Positions 26,266 through 34,666 of a stretch of DNA of 64,000 bases are shown one piece after another (the stretch's first letter is position 1; every line of letters starts with the position of its first letter). Both the position numbers and the translations under genes were made by a program. The notes below the pieces were generated by a model. It saw nothing but the letters and a program-made list of their open reading frames with translations. It did no database searches and was not told the origin of the DNA. This DNA comes from Chlorobium sp. (GTDB lineage: Bacteria; Bacteroidota; Chlorobiia; Chlorobiales; Chlorobiaceae), in assembly GCA_028277225.1 (NCBI GenBank), contig JANQHB010000023.1, positions 1 through 64,000 of the forward strand, in the 5' to 3' direction.

Positions 26266-26449
26266 TTAAATATAACAGGACTGCAGCCAACATCACACGT
26301 TGATCAGGCAAAACAGCAGGTGCATGTCTCTGTTATTCTATTTGCGATGATTGTCGTGTTTTGTACTCGAAATCAATTCTCCCTGTACTGACTGAAAAAA
26401 CCTCCTTTTACATGTAACAGTACGTGCAGGAACAGAGTTCCTCGTCAGG

Positions 26450-27442
26450 TTACCGCATTTGTCGGGTCGTGTGTCCAGGTTGTTTTTCCTCTTCCTTTTC
26501 GTATGCATCGATGATGTTGCGCACCAGCCGGTGGCGGACGACATCCGATTTATCGAGAAACACAAAACTGATGCCTTTGATCCCCTGAAAAATAGTCCTG
26601 GCATTCATAAGGCCTGATTCAACTTCAACAGGAAGGTCGATCTGTGTCACGTCTCCAGTTATGATTGCTCTCGAATTGATGCCGAGCCGCGTCAGGCACA
26701 TTTTCATCTGCTTGTTCGAGGCATTTTGAGCTTCGTCAAGTATGATAAAGGAATTGTTGAGGGTTCTGCCTCGCATATATGCCAGGGGGACGATTTCGAT
26801 CACGCGCTGTTCGGTCAGCGCCCTGAGTTTTTCCGCGGTCAGCATATCCTGCAATGCGTCATAAAGCGGACGAAGATAAGGATCGATTTTCTGGGCAAGA
26901 TCTCCAGGCAGGAACCCGAGGCTTTCGCCTGCCTCAACGGCAGGGCGGGCAAGGACAATTCTCTTGACATCTTTTTTTTTCCATGCTGCAACGGCGATTG
27001 CGACAGCGGTATAGGTTTTTCCGGTGCCGGCCGGCCCGATGGCGAAAACAATGTCGTTTGTCTTTGCTTCGGAAACCATTTTTCTCTGGCCGTTTGTCTT
27101 TGCCCTCACTGCATAGTCTCTGGCCGCGACAATGACATCATTATCGGTCGGCAGAGTGTTTTCTTCTCCTTCAGGTTGCGGTGTAAAGGCAAGGCTGAGC
27201 AGGGCATTCAAATCATTTTCCAGGATCTCGCCGTGCTTGTCTGCCAGGAACCTCATTTCAGAGAAAATCTTGTCGAGAAGCTTGATGTCGTTTTTTTCTG
27301 CCAGTATCTGAAGTGTATTTCCTCTTGCAGTGATCCTTGCATCAGGAAACTCCTCCCGTATTTTCTTCAGCCAGGCGTCATGAGGGCCGAAAACAATCAC
27401 TGGTTCTATGCCCTCGAATTCGATGATTTTTTCTCTTGGCAA
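26450..27442 (-). CDS. phoH: PhoH-family ATPase
   Basis: A 330-residue cytosolic protein: an N-terminal KH-like/PhoH-leading domain (residues 1-105) and a RecA/SF1-like ATPase domain with Walker A GPAGTGKT (about 137-144), ARPAVEAGE, a Walker B FIILDEAQN (about 232-240) and TGDVTQIDLP. PhoH/YbeZ-type proteins are associated with RNA metabolism and ribosome-linked YbeY in many bacteria. ybeY is not adjacent here. It is 16 bp from hldD on the same strand and likely shares that transcript. Confidence 0.95.
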   Translation of the reverse strand: MPREKIIEFEGIEPVIVFGPHDAWLKKIREEFPDARITARGNTLQILAEKNDIKLLDKIFSEMRFLADKHGEILENDLNALLSLAFTPQPEGEENTLPTDNDVIVAARDYAVRAKTNGQRKMVSEAKTNDIVFAIGPAGTGKTYTAVAIAVAAWKKKDVKRIVLARPAVEAGESLGFLPGDLAQKIDPYLRPLYDALQDMLTAEKLRALTEQRVIEIVPLAYMRGRTLNNSFIILDEAQNASNKQMKMCLTRLGINSRAIITGDVTQIDLPVEVESGLMNARTIFQGIKGISFVFLDKSDVVRHRLVRNIIDAYEKEEEKQPGHTTRQMR

Positions 27443-27458
27443 GTGGTTGGTTTTTGTG

Positions 27459-28448
27459 TTAAGGAATATCCTTGTCGAAATGCGGTGTTTCTGTATTCAA
27501 AAAGCCGAGTACATACTCCTTGATACCTTCTTCGAGAGTCGTCATTGGACGCGTATAGCCTGATGATCGGATGGAATCTGTTTCGGCCTGTGTGAAATAC
27601 TGGTATTTATCCCGCAATGTTTCCGGCATGGGTATATACTTGATGTCAGGAGCCAGACCGAGTGCTGAAAACGTTGCATTAACAAGGTCGTTGAAACTTC
27701 TTGCCTGTCCTGTGCCGATGTTGAAAAGGCCATGAACGGATCTGTTTTCAAGCAGCCAGAGCATAAAAGCCGTGCAATCCTTAATGTAGATAAAGTCCCT
27801 CTTTTGTTCTCCGTGACGGTAGTCATCCCTGTGAGACATGAACAGCTTGACGGTGCCATTTTCGAGGATCTGGTTGAAAGCCTTGAAGACAACGCTGGTC
27901 ATATCTTCCTTGTGATACTCATTCGGTCCGTATACGTTGAAAAATTTCAGCCCTGCAGCATGTTCAAGGATTCCTTGTTTCCTTGCCCATATATCGAAAA
28001 GGTGCTTGGAGTACCCGTACATGTTGAGAGGTCTCAACCTATCGAGAGTGCTCTCGTCGTCGTCATAACCCTTGTTTCCATCTCCATAGGTGGCAGCACT
28101 CGACGCGTATATGAACCGTATGTTATTCTTGGCGCAATGTGTGGCGAGCTCTTTTGAATACCTGTAATTGTTTTCCATGAGCAGGTTTGCGTCAGTTTCG
28201 GTCGTTGCACTGATCGCTCCCATATGGATAATAGCCTGAATTTCAGGTAGACGGTTTTCAGCCAGCAGGTTGAGAAACGTGTCTTTATGGATGTAATCGC
28301 TGAAAGTGAGTCCGGTGAGGTTTTTCCATTTACCTGTTGTCGCCAGGCCAAGGTCATCGACCACAACAATGTCATCCCGGCCGGATCTGTTGAGTTCCCA
28401 GATCATTGCGCTGCCAATAAAACCAGCTCCTCCGGTGATGACGATCAT
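27459..28448 (-). CDS. hldD: ADP-L-glycero-D-manno-heptose 6-epimerase
   Basis: A 329-residue short-chain-dehydrogenase-fold epimerase making the LPS inner-core sugar precursor. It has the NAD(P) motif GGAGFIGS at residues 6-13, the SSAATYGDG and YGYSKHLFD catalytic region (Tyr/Lys about 140-144), and the HldD-specific KFFNVYGPNEYHKEDM stretch. The family length is normal. This implies heptose-containing LPS or glycan. PhoH follows 16 bp downstream. A terminator-like stem lies just upstream of its start. Confidence 0.93.
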   Translation of the reverse strand: MIVITGGAGFIGSAMIWELNRSGRDDIVVVDDLGLATTGKWKNLTGLTFSDYIHKDTFLNLLAENRLPEIQAIIHMGAISATTETDANLLMENNYRYSKELATHCAKNNIRFIYASSAATYGDGNKGYDDDESTLDRLRPLNMYGYSKHLFDIWARKQGILEHAAGLKFFNVYGPNEYHKEDMTSVVFKAFNQILENGTVKLFMSHRDDYRHGEQKRDFIYIKDCTAFMLWLLENRSVHGLFNIGTGQARSFNDLVNATFSALGLAPDIKYIPMPETLRDKYQYFTQAETDSIRSSGYTRPMTTLEEGIKEYVLGFLNTETPHFDKDIP

Positions 28449-28522
28449 GATCGTTTTGCGGGACTAGAGTGTAATGTGGATGAATGCTCACAAAATATAA
28501 TGCAGCCCGCTATAAAACAAAA

Positions 28523-28556
28523 GAGGCTGTCCAGGAACAATGTCCGGGACAGCCTC
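28523..28556 (-). terminator. Rho-independent terminator after the sigma-like gene
   Basis: GAGGCTGTCC (28523-28532) and GGACAGCCTC (28547-28556) form a 10-bp stem with a 14-base loop. In the minus direction it is followed by TTTTGTTTT. It lies 20 bp beyond the stop of the sigma-like gene and separates it from hldD. Confidence 0.85.
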
Positions 28557-28575
28557 CAGTGCTATGAGGGCTCTG

Positions 28576-29001
28576 TTAAGCTGATGCCTTGAGAACACTT
28601 TCGTTGATCATGAATTTTCTGCCGCAGAACAGCCAGAGACGAATTGTTTCAACGGGTTTATCCATTATTAAGGAAATATCCTTGTGTTTCAGGCCCGGGA
28701 TTTCTGACAACAGGACTGACAATTTTATGTCTGCAGCCCTTTCCCTGAGTTTCGGGAGAATGGAGTTGCATGAACCGTTTTCGTTATTCTTCTTCATATC
28801 AAGTTCAGTATCCTGTCCGTACCGGTCTATATAGCTGTTTCTGAAACGTTTCAGCATATCGGTGCGTTGTGTATCGGCTTTTACATTCCTGTAGGTGCTG
28901 GTTACAAGCTCAGCAGAGGCCTGCTCATTTCCGGTCATCCAGTATGCAAGACTATATATGTCGTCCAGCAGGTTCATCGGGGTCTTGTTTATTTTTATCA
29001 T
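28576..29001 (-). CDS. Degenerate sigma-70 (ECF)-like small protein
   Basis: A 141-residue soluble protein. Residues about 10-40 (DDIYSLAYWMTGNEQASAEL-type segment) look like region 2 of an extracytoplasmic-function sigma factor, while residues about 95-135 (LLSEIPGLKHKDISLIMDKP, then V-E-T-I-R-L-W-L and R-K) look like the region 4 helix-turn-helix. The promoter-melting part of region 2 is very short and the linker is reduced, so it may no longer direct transcription and could instead be an adaptor or anti-sigma-like competitor. No anti-sigma gene is adjacent. Own terminator; monocistronic. Confidence 0.7.
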   Translation of the reverse strand: MIKINKTPMNLLDDIYSLAYWMTGNEQASAELVTSTYRNVKADTQRTDMLKRFRNSYIDRYGQDTELDMKKNNENGSCNSILPKLRERAADIKLSVLLSEIPGLKHKDISLIMDKPVETIRLWLFCGRKFMINESVLKASA

Positions 29002-29178
29002 CTCTCCCTCCTTAAATGGGATTAATATTGTCCTGTTTTAAAGTATGAAAAAAAAACAATAAGTCAACAATTTTTTTGTGTGAATCATGAAAAAGGGGAT
29101 ATTCACCAGCAGGATGCTTTTAAAATCTGTATTTTATCCTGCCGCAGGTGCGCTGACACGATATATACCGAAAAATGA

Positions 29179-30249
29179 ATGAATAAGGATTATTCACGAT
29201 TACTCAACCCCTCTCTCGAGGATATAGGGGCATACATTGTCGAGGGAGGGCAGCAGGCGGATGTTAAGCTCAATCAGAACGAAAGTCCATTCGATCTCCC
29301 GCAATGGATGAAAGAGGCCATTCTCGATGAGTTCAAAAAAGAGGCCTGGAACCGTTATCCCGACATTCTTCCTTTCAGGGGGATAAAGGAGTATGCTGCG
29401 TTTACAGGCGTTTCTTCTGAGTCGGTCATGATGAGCAACGGGTCGAACGAAATGCTGTATACGATTTTTCTGGCCTGTCTCTGCAAAGGGAAAAAGGTGC
29501 TGATACCACAGCCATCGTTTTCCTTGTATGAAAAGATAGCCCGATTAATCCTGGCCGACATTACAGCCGTTCCGATGCATGAGGATCTCGGTTTTGATGT
29601 GGAAGAGATCATTCGACGGGCAAGGGATGAACAGGTTGGCTTTATTGTCCTGTCGACACCCAATAATCCGACAAGCAAGTCGGTGACGCTCGATGAGATT
29701 CGAAGGATTGCTGAAGAGGTTGAGGCAATAGTACTGGTCGATGAGGCATATATTGAATTTTCAAGACAGGAATCTGCGATCGGGATCGTTATGGAATATC
29801 CCAATCTGATTGTACTCAGAACCATGTCCAAAGCGCTGGCTCTTGCGGGCTTGAGAATCGGTTTTACCATAGCCAATCCGGAGCTGATGGCCCAGATCGT
29901 GAAACCTAAAATACCGTTCACATCAAGCAGGCTTGCCGAAATAACGCTCAAGCACGTTCTCGGTAACTACAAGCTTGTCGAGGAAGCGGTGGGCTACATT
30001 CTCGGGGAACGGAGCCGGATGATGGAAACGTTATTGAAATTTGAAACCCTGACCTTGTTCGAAAGTGACGCAAACTTTATTATTATAAGGGTTTCTGATT
30101 CAAAAAAAGTGTTTTCGAGACTTGCCGGTGAAGGTATTCTGGTCAGAAACGTATCGGGTTATCCCATGATGGAAAATTGCCTCCGGTTCAATGTTGGCCT
30201 CAGGGAAGAAAACGATCTTCTTCTCGATACATTACGAGCCAGTTCGTGA
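29179..30249 (+). CDS. hisC: Histidinol-phosphate aminotransferase
   Basis: A 356-residue fold-type I PLP enzyme catalysing the histidinol-phosphate step of histidine synthesis. It has the N-terminal KLNQNESPFDLP motif, the NGSNEML region, STPNNPTSK, the VDEAYIEF cofactor Asp, and the PLP Lys in TMSKALALAGLRIGF (about residue 220). All are typical of HisC. The SpoU-type methylase gene begins 2 bp after its stop, so translation is probably coupled. Other his genes are not in the window. Confidence 0.92.
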   Translation: MNKDYSRLLNPSLEDIGAYIVEGGQQADVKLNQNESPFDLPQWMKEAILDEFKKEAWNRYPDILPFRGIKEYAAFTGVSSESVMMSNGSNEMLYTIFLACLCKGKKVLIPQPSFSLYEKIARLILADITAVPMHEDLGFDVEEIIRRARDEQVGFIVLSTPNNPTSKSVTLDEIRRIAEEVEAIVLVDEAYIEFSRQESAIGIVMEYPNLIVLRTMSKALALAGLRIGFTIANPELMAQIVKPKIPFTSSRLAEITLKHVLGNYKLVEEAVGYILGERSRMMETLLKFETLTLFESDANFIIIRVSDSKKVFSRLAGEGILVRNVSGYPMMENCLRFNVGLREENDLLLDTLRASS

Positions 30250-30251
30250 GC

Positions 30252-30827
30252 ATGCAGTACAGGAAATTACATGGTGACGAAATGTCACGATTGAGCGTTA
30301 GTGATTTTATTGATGTCCAAAAGCATCCGGTGTCCGTACTTCTTCATAACATAAGAAGTATGTATAATGTCGGGTCGATATTCCGGACAGCGGACGCAAC
30401 CGGCATAGAAAAAGTCATTTTAACCGGCTATACGGCAACCCCGCCAAGGAAAGAAATTGACAAGACTGCGCTTGGGGCACAGGAAAGTGTACAATGGGAA
30501 TATTATTCCGATCCCGCTGAGATACTTGAAAAGTTTAAAAATAATGGCGTTACAATATACGGTCTTGAAATTACGGAAAACAGCATACCGTATACATCCG
30601 TTGACGCAGCCGACTTTCCGTTATGCCTTATTTTCGGTAACGAAGTCGATGGTATTGACGGTACTATTTTGGACCTCTGTGATCACGTTCTTGAAATTCC
30701 GCAGTTCGGAACCAAGCATTCCCTGAACGTTTCGGTCGCTGCAGGTATTGCGCTTTATGAAATGGTAAACGTTTTCAGACAACAACAAACGGTCGGGGGG
30801 GGAGCTGGCCAACATTCGAGTTTATAG
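30252..30827 (+). CDS. SpoU/TrmH-family RNA 2'-O-methyltransferase
   Basis: A SPOUT methylase (191 residues from the ATG at 30252, which gives the usual MxYRKLxxDEM start; a second ATG at 30282 is possible). The three SpoU motifs are in order: NIRSMYNVGSIFRTADA, LIFGNEVDGI and LNVSVAAGIALYE, the last forming the trefoil-knot SAM site. The short length and lack of an N-terminal L30e-like domain suggest a TrmL/TrmH-like tRNA enzyme rather than the rRNA type; the target nucleotide is not predictable. It overlaps nothing but starts 2 bp after hisC and ends 5 bp before the hydrolase. Confidence 0.88.
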   Translation: MQYRKLHGDEMSRLSVSDFIDVQKHPVSVLLHNIRSMYNVGSIFRTADATGIEKVILTGYTATPPRKEIDKTALGAQESVQWEYYSDPAEILEKFKNNGVTIYGLEITENSIPYTSVDAADFPLCLIFGNEVDGIDGTILDLCDHVLEIPQFGTKHSLNVSVAAGIALYEMVNVFRQQQTVGGGAGQHSSL

Positions 30828-30832
30828 CTTAT

Positions 30833-31654
30833 ATGCTGCATTACAGAACATACAGGCTTACTGAAAATAATCCCTGGGTAGTCTTTGTTCACGGAGCTGG
30901 CGGGAGTTCGTCGATCTGGTTCCTTCAGGTCAAGGAGTTTAAAAAGCGTTTCAATATCCTGATGGTCGATCTCAGGGGGCATGGCAAATCAAAAGGCCTT
31001 TCTTTTAAACCGAACAACAAGTACAGTTTTGAGGATATCACCCGGGATATCATCGAGGTTCTCGACCATCTGAGCATTGCGAAGGCTCATTTCATCGGAG
31101 TATCTCTTGGTACGATACTGATACGGCAGATAAGCGAACTCGATCCGAAAAGAGTTTGCTCCATGGTCATGGCCGGTGCCATTATACGGTTGAATGTAAG
31201 AGCCCGTTTTCTTGTGGGGCTGGGTAATACATTCAAGCGTTTTGTCCCCTACATGTGGCTGTACAGCTTTTTTGCCTGGATTATCATGCCGAGGGCCCGC
31301 CACAAGAAGTCGCGGCTGCTCTTTGTCAACGAGGCCAAGAAGGTTGCACAAAAAGAGTTCATGCGGTGGTTCAAACTTACCTATGAATTGAATCCGCTTC
31401 TCAAGTATTTCGAGGAAAAGGATACGGGTATTCCGACGCTCTATCTGACCGGAGAAGAAGATTACATGTTTCTTCCCGCCGTTGAATATATCGTCGAGCG
31501 ACACTCCAATTCGTTTCTTGAAATCATCAGAGATTCAGGACACGTCTGTAATGTCGATCAGCCCAGGGATTTCAACCGGCGTGCGATAACCTTTATGCTG
31601 AGGTATTCATCCTGCCCCGCTCTTCTGGTGGAGACATCACCGGCAGCGGTTTAA
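30833..31654 (+). CDS. Alpha/beta hydrolase
   Basis: A 273-residue alpha/beta-hydrolase-fold enzyme with oxyanion motif VFVHGAGGSSSIW (about residues 17-29), nucleophile elbow GVSLG (Ser about 90), acid in TGEEDYMF and catalytic His in DSGHVCNVDQP (about 243). The layout resembles small esterases/lactonases and the 'pimeloyl-ACP ester' group, but the specific substrate is unknown. It is the third gene of the hisC-spoU-hydrolase run and overlaps the convergent pth gene by 4 bp. Confidence 0.85.
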   Translation: MLHYRTYRLTENNPWVVFVHGAGGSSSIWFLQVKEFKKRFNILMVDLRGHGKSKGLSFKPNNKYSFEDITRDIIEVLDHLSIAKAHFIGVSLGTILIRQISELDPKRVCSMVMAGAIIRLNVRARFLVGLGNTFKRFVPYMWLYSFFAWIIMPRARHKKSRLLFVNEAKKVAQKEFMRWFKLTYELNPLLKYFEEKDTGIPTLYLTGEEDYMFLPAVEYIVERHSNSFLEIIRDSGHVCNVDQPRDFNRRAITFMLRYSSCPALLVETSPAAV

Positions 31655-32217
31655 TTTTTCCTGTTATAGTGGTTCATGGCGTGCTCTATGCCGTTTGTAA
31701 CGAAATCGAGGGCGGCATCGACGCATCGCAGCAGGGTATCATTCACGATACTTCTTTCTTCTTCACTGATTTTTCCCAGAACGAACGACGAATGCGAGCC
31801 GGTCAGCAGTTCCCGTCCGATTCCTACCCGAAGACGAGCGAAATCCTCTCTGCCCAGGCATTGAATGATGTGTTTCAATCCGTTCTGGCCACCGGCGGAT
31901 CCTTTGGAGCGAAGGCGTATTGTGCCGAGAGGAATATTCAGATCGTCACAGACGACGATGATCTCTGATATCCCGATTTTGTAAAAGTTCATTGCAGCAA
32001 CGACAGCATGTCCGGACAGGTTCATGTATGTCATCGGCTTGAGCAGAATCACAGGATTGCCGGCATGGGATATTTTGGCGTAATGGAAATTTCCTTTTCC
32101 GGTTGAAAGCCCGGTTCCAAACTGGCGTGCAAGTTCGTCGATAACTTCAAAGCCGATGTTATGACGGGTGTTTTCATGCCGTTTTTCCGGATTTCCAAGG
32201 CCGACAATGAGTTTCAT
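31651..32217 (-). CDS. pth: Peptidyl-tRNA hydrolase
   Basis: A 188-residue Pth starting MKLIVGLGNPEKRHENTRHN; the catalytic residues are Asn in GLGNP (10), His in TRHNIG (20) and Asp in VVCDDLNIPLG (about 93). GSAGGQNGLKH and RLRVGIGR are also canonical. It recycles peptidyl-tRNAs that drop off the ribosome. The frame is open further upstream through an AT-rich repeat, but the ATG at 32217 gives the conserved N-terminus. Its stop overlaps that of the convergent hydrolase by 4 bp. Confidence 0.95.
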   Translation of the reverse strand: MKLIVGLGNPEKRHENTRHNIGFEVIDELARQFGTGLSTGKGNFHYAKISHAGNPVILLKPMTYMNLSGHAVVAAMNFYKIGISEIIVVCDDLNIPLGTIRLRSKGSAGGQNGLKHIIQCLGREDFARLRVGIGRELLTGSHSSFVLGKISEEERSIVNDTLLRCVDAALDFVTNGIEHAMNHYNRKN

Positions 32218-32301
32218 AAAGAATGTTGAACTGTTTATCTGTTGAATTGTTGAACTGTTTTCTTCTCGATGGATATAAATTATCGGACCGTGCAGTCCGG
32301 G

Positions 32302-32329
32302 AAAAAAAAGGCCCCGATATATCGGGGCC
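32302..32329 (-). terminator. Rho-independent terminator of the pyrophosphatase gene
   Basis: A perfect 20-bp palindrome (32310-32329) of the form GGCCCCGATA/TATCGGGGCC. In the minus direction, it is followed by eight T (A run at 32302-32309). It lies 23 bp after the hppA stop. Confidence 0.92.
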
Positions 32330-32352
32330 AACTCGTTACTTGTTACTCGTCA

Positions 32353-34431
32353 CTAAATAAGCGGTGCGATAACAAGTGCCACGACCGCGATAAGCTTCAT
32401 GAGAATATTGAGGCTGGGGCCGCTGGTGTCTTTGAACGGATCACCGACAGTGTCGCCGACAACTGCAGCTTTGTGTGCTTCGGTACCCTTTCCGTAGGTA
32501 ACACCGTCAAATTCTATCTTTCCTTCGATACGTTTTTTCGCATTATCCCATGCGCCGCCGGCGTTTGACTGGAAGATAGCCATAAGGACGCCCGATGAGG
32601 TGACGCCTGCAAGCAAGCCTCCGAGCATGTCTTTCGAAACAAAGCCGACAACAACTGGAACAAGCACGCCGAGTGTTCCGGGCAGTATCATTTCACGAAT
32701 CGCGGCTTTCGTCGAAATGTCGACACAATGAGCGAATTCCGCAGGTGTCGTGCCTTCGCGCAGACCCGGGATTTCGTTGAACTGTCGGCCGACTTCAGTG
32801 ATCATGTCCCTGGCTGCCCGGCCAACAGCTCCCATTGCCAGAGCACTGAATACAAATGGCAGCATGGCTCCCAGAAGTAGACCGGCCATGATGACGGGTT
32901 TGGAAATGTCGATCGATTCCACTCCTGCCTGTTGACGGAAAGCTGCAAAAAGAGCAAGAGCCGTAAGTGCTGCGCTGCCGATGGCAAAACCTTTTCCGAT
33001 GGCTGCGGTTGTGTTGCCGACAGCGTCGAGCTTGTCGGTTCTTTCACGCACTTCAGGATCGAGGCCGGACATTTCAGCAATACCTCCGGCATTGTCGGAT
33101 ATCGGTCCGTATGCGTCGACGGCGAGCTGGATACCGGTAACGGAGAGCATGCCGAGAGCAGCGATAGCAATACCGTAAAGTCCTGCGAAGTAGTGTGATC
33201 CGATAATTGCGATGCAAAGGACGATGATCGGCAGACCGGTCGACATCATACCTGTGCCAAGCCCTGCAATGATGTTTGTCGCAGCGCCAGTAACGCTCTG
33301 GTAGGCGATTTCGACAACCGGTTTGTTATGGGTAGAGCAGTAGTATTCGGTGATCAGGCCGATAAGAACTCCGGCTGCAAGGCCGATAATGACTGCGAAA
33401 AAGATGTTGAGAGACGTGTAGGTGAATCCGTCGACAGTCCAGGAAGAGGGGAGAATGTTGGTGATGATGAAATAACTCAGAACAGCCATGATGAAGGATG
33501 CTCCGAATTCACCCATATTGAGTCCTTTCTGGGGATTGCCGCCTTCCTTGACGTTGACAAAGAACGAGCCAATGATCGAGACAATGATTCCGACTGCTGC
33601 GATAACCAGAGGCAGAATGACTCCTGCTATCGGCGGAATGCCCATGCTGTCGAATACAGGAACGAATGCCGCACCAAGAACCATCGTACCAATGATGGAA
33701 CCGACATAGCTTTCAAAGAGGTCAGCTCCCATACCGGCTACATCTCCGACATTGTCACCAACATTGTCGGCGATCGTTGCCGGGTTTCTCGGGTCGTCTT
33801 CAGGAATACCCTCATACACTTTTCCTGCAAGGTCAGCACCAACGTCAGCAGCTTTTGTGTAGATACCACCGCCTACACGGGCAAAGAGTGCGATAGAGGA
33901 GGCTCCAAGAGAAAAGCCGGAAATCAGGTTGATGACCTGGCTTATTTCAGAAAACTGGCTGTTGTAGACAATAAAGAGAGAGGAGAGGCCGAGAATACCG
34001 AGTCCTACAACAGAAAGTCCCATGACAAGGCCGCCGGAAAAAGCAATGTTCAATGCTTTCGAGAGCCCTTCTCTGGCAGCGTTTGTTGTTCTGACGTTGG
34101 CTTTTGTTGCGACTTTCATGCCGAAAAAGCCCGCAAGGCCGGAACAGATTGCACCGACAATGAAACTGACAGCTATGATCGGTGAGGAGTCGGCTCTACC
34201 GCTGTTTGCAAAACCCAGAAGGATTGCGACCGAGATAACAAAGATTGTCAGAACCTTGTACTCGCGTTTCAGAAAAGCGACAGCTCCGTCTGCGATATGT
34301 CCTGCTATCGTTGTCATCTGTTCGGTGCCCGCATCCTGTTTGCCAACCCATCCTGCCTTGAACAAGGCATAAAGGAGAGCGATGATGCCTGAAGCTGGTA
34401 CTGCGTAGAGGAGTAGTTGTTGGTTGTCCAT
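32353..34431 (-). CDS. hppA: Membrane-bound pyrophosphatase, K+-dependent type
   Basis: A 692-residue ion-pumping pyrophosphatase with about 16 helices. The PPi-binding loops are visible: DVGADLAGKVYEGIPEDDPRN-like (DVGADLAGKVYE), DNVGDNVGD, and near the C-terminus KAAVVGDTVGDPFKDTSGPS. In the helix-12 region it reads GNTTAAIGKG, with Ala where K+-independent enzymes have Lys, which is the accepted marker for the K+-dependent class; members of that class pump Na+, H+ or both. The pumped ion is not settled from this sequence. Start chosen at 34431 (MDNQQLLLYAV). It conserves energy from PPi released in biosynthesis. Monocistronic, with its own terminator. Confidence 0.95.
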   Translation of the reverse strand: MDNQQLLLYAVPASGIIALLYALFKAGWVGKQDAGTEQMTTIAGHIADGAVAFLKREYKVLTIFVISVAILLGFANSGRADSSPIIAVSFIVGAICSGLAGFFGMKVATKANVRTTNAAREGLSKALNIAFSGGLVMGLSVVGLGILGLSSLFIVYNSQFSEISQVINLISGFSLGASSIALFARVGGGIYTKAADVGADLAGKVYEGIPEDDPRNPATIADNVGDNVGDVAGMGADLFESYVGSIIGTMVLGAAFVPVFDSMGIPPIAGVILPLVIAAVGIIVSIIGSFFVNVKEGGNPQKGLNMGEFGASFIMAVLSYFIITNILPSSWTVDGFTYTSLNIFFAVIIGLAAGVLIGLITEYYCSTHNKPVVEIAYQSVTGAATNIIAGLGTGMMSTGLPIIVLCIAIIGSHYFAGLYGIAIAALGMLSVTGIQLAVDAYGPISDNAGGIAEMSGLDPEVRERTDKLDAVGNTTAAIGKGFAIGSAALTALALFAAFRQQAGVESIDISKPVIMAGLLLGAMLPFVFSALAMGAVGRAARDMITEVGRQFNEIPGLREGTTPAEFAHCVDISTKAAIREMILPGTLGVLVPVVVGFVSKDMLGGLLAGVTSSGVLMAIFQSNAGGAWDNAKKRIEGKIEFDGVTYGKGTEAHKAAVVGDTVGDPFKDTSGPSLNILMKLIAVVALVIAPLI

Positions 34432-34514
34432 TGTTTTAGGGTTAATGTTGTTGCGAGATTGAAAAAACAACCGAAATATGAATCATTGAACTTTGTTCAT
34501 ACAGGCCGGCGGGG

Positions 34515-34543
34515 TTCACGGATCAGTTACGTATATCCGTGAA
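34515..34543. repeat. Inverted repeat in the hppA upstream region
   Basis: TTCACGGAT (34515-34523) pairs with ATCCGTGAA (34535-34543) around an 11-base loop, 84 bp upstream of the hppA ATG and 124 bp beyond the stop of the gene to the right. No T run follows in either direction, so an operator is at least as likely as a terminator. Confidence 0.4.
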
Positions 34544-34666
34544 AGCATGCGGCGGAGTGGCTATGGAGTATAATCTTGAAGATCATAAGATTGCAAATTT
34601 ACGATTTCTGTTTTCTTCTGCAAAGTGGTTGATCTACTGGAATGATGAATTGCGGTCTTTTTTTTG

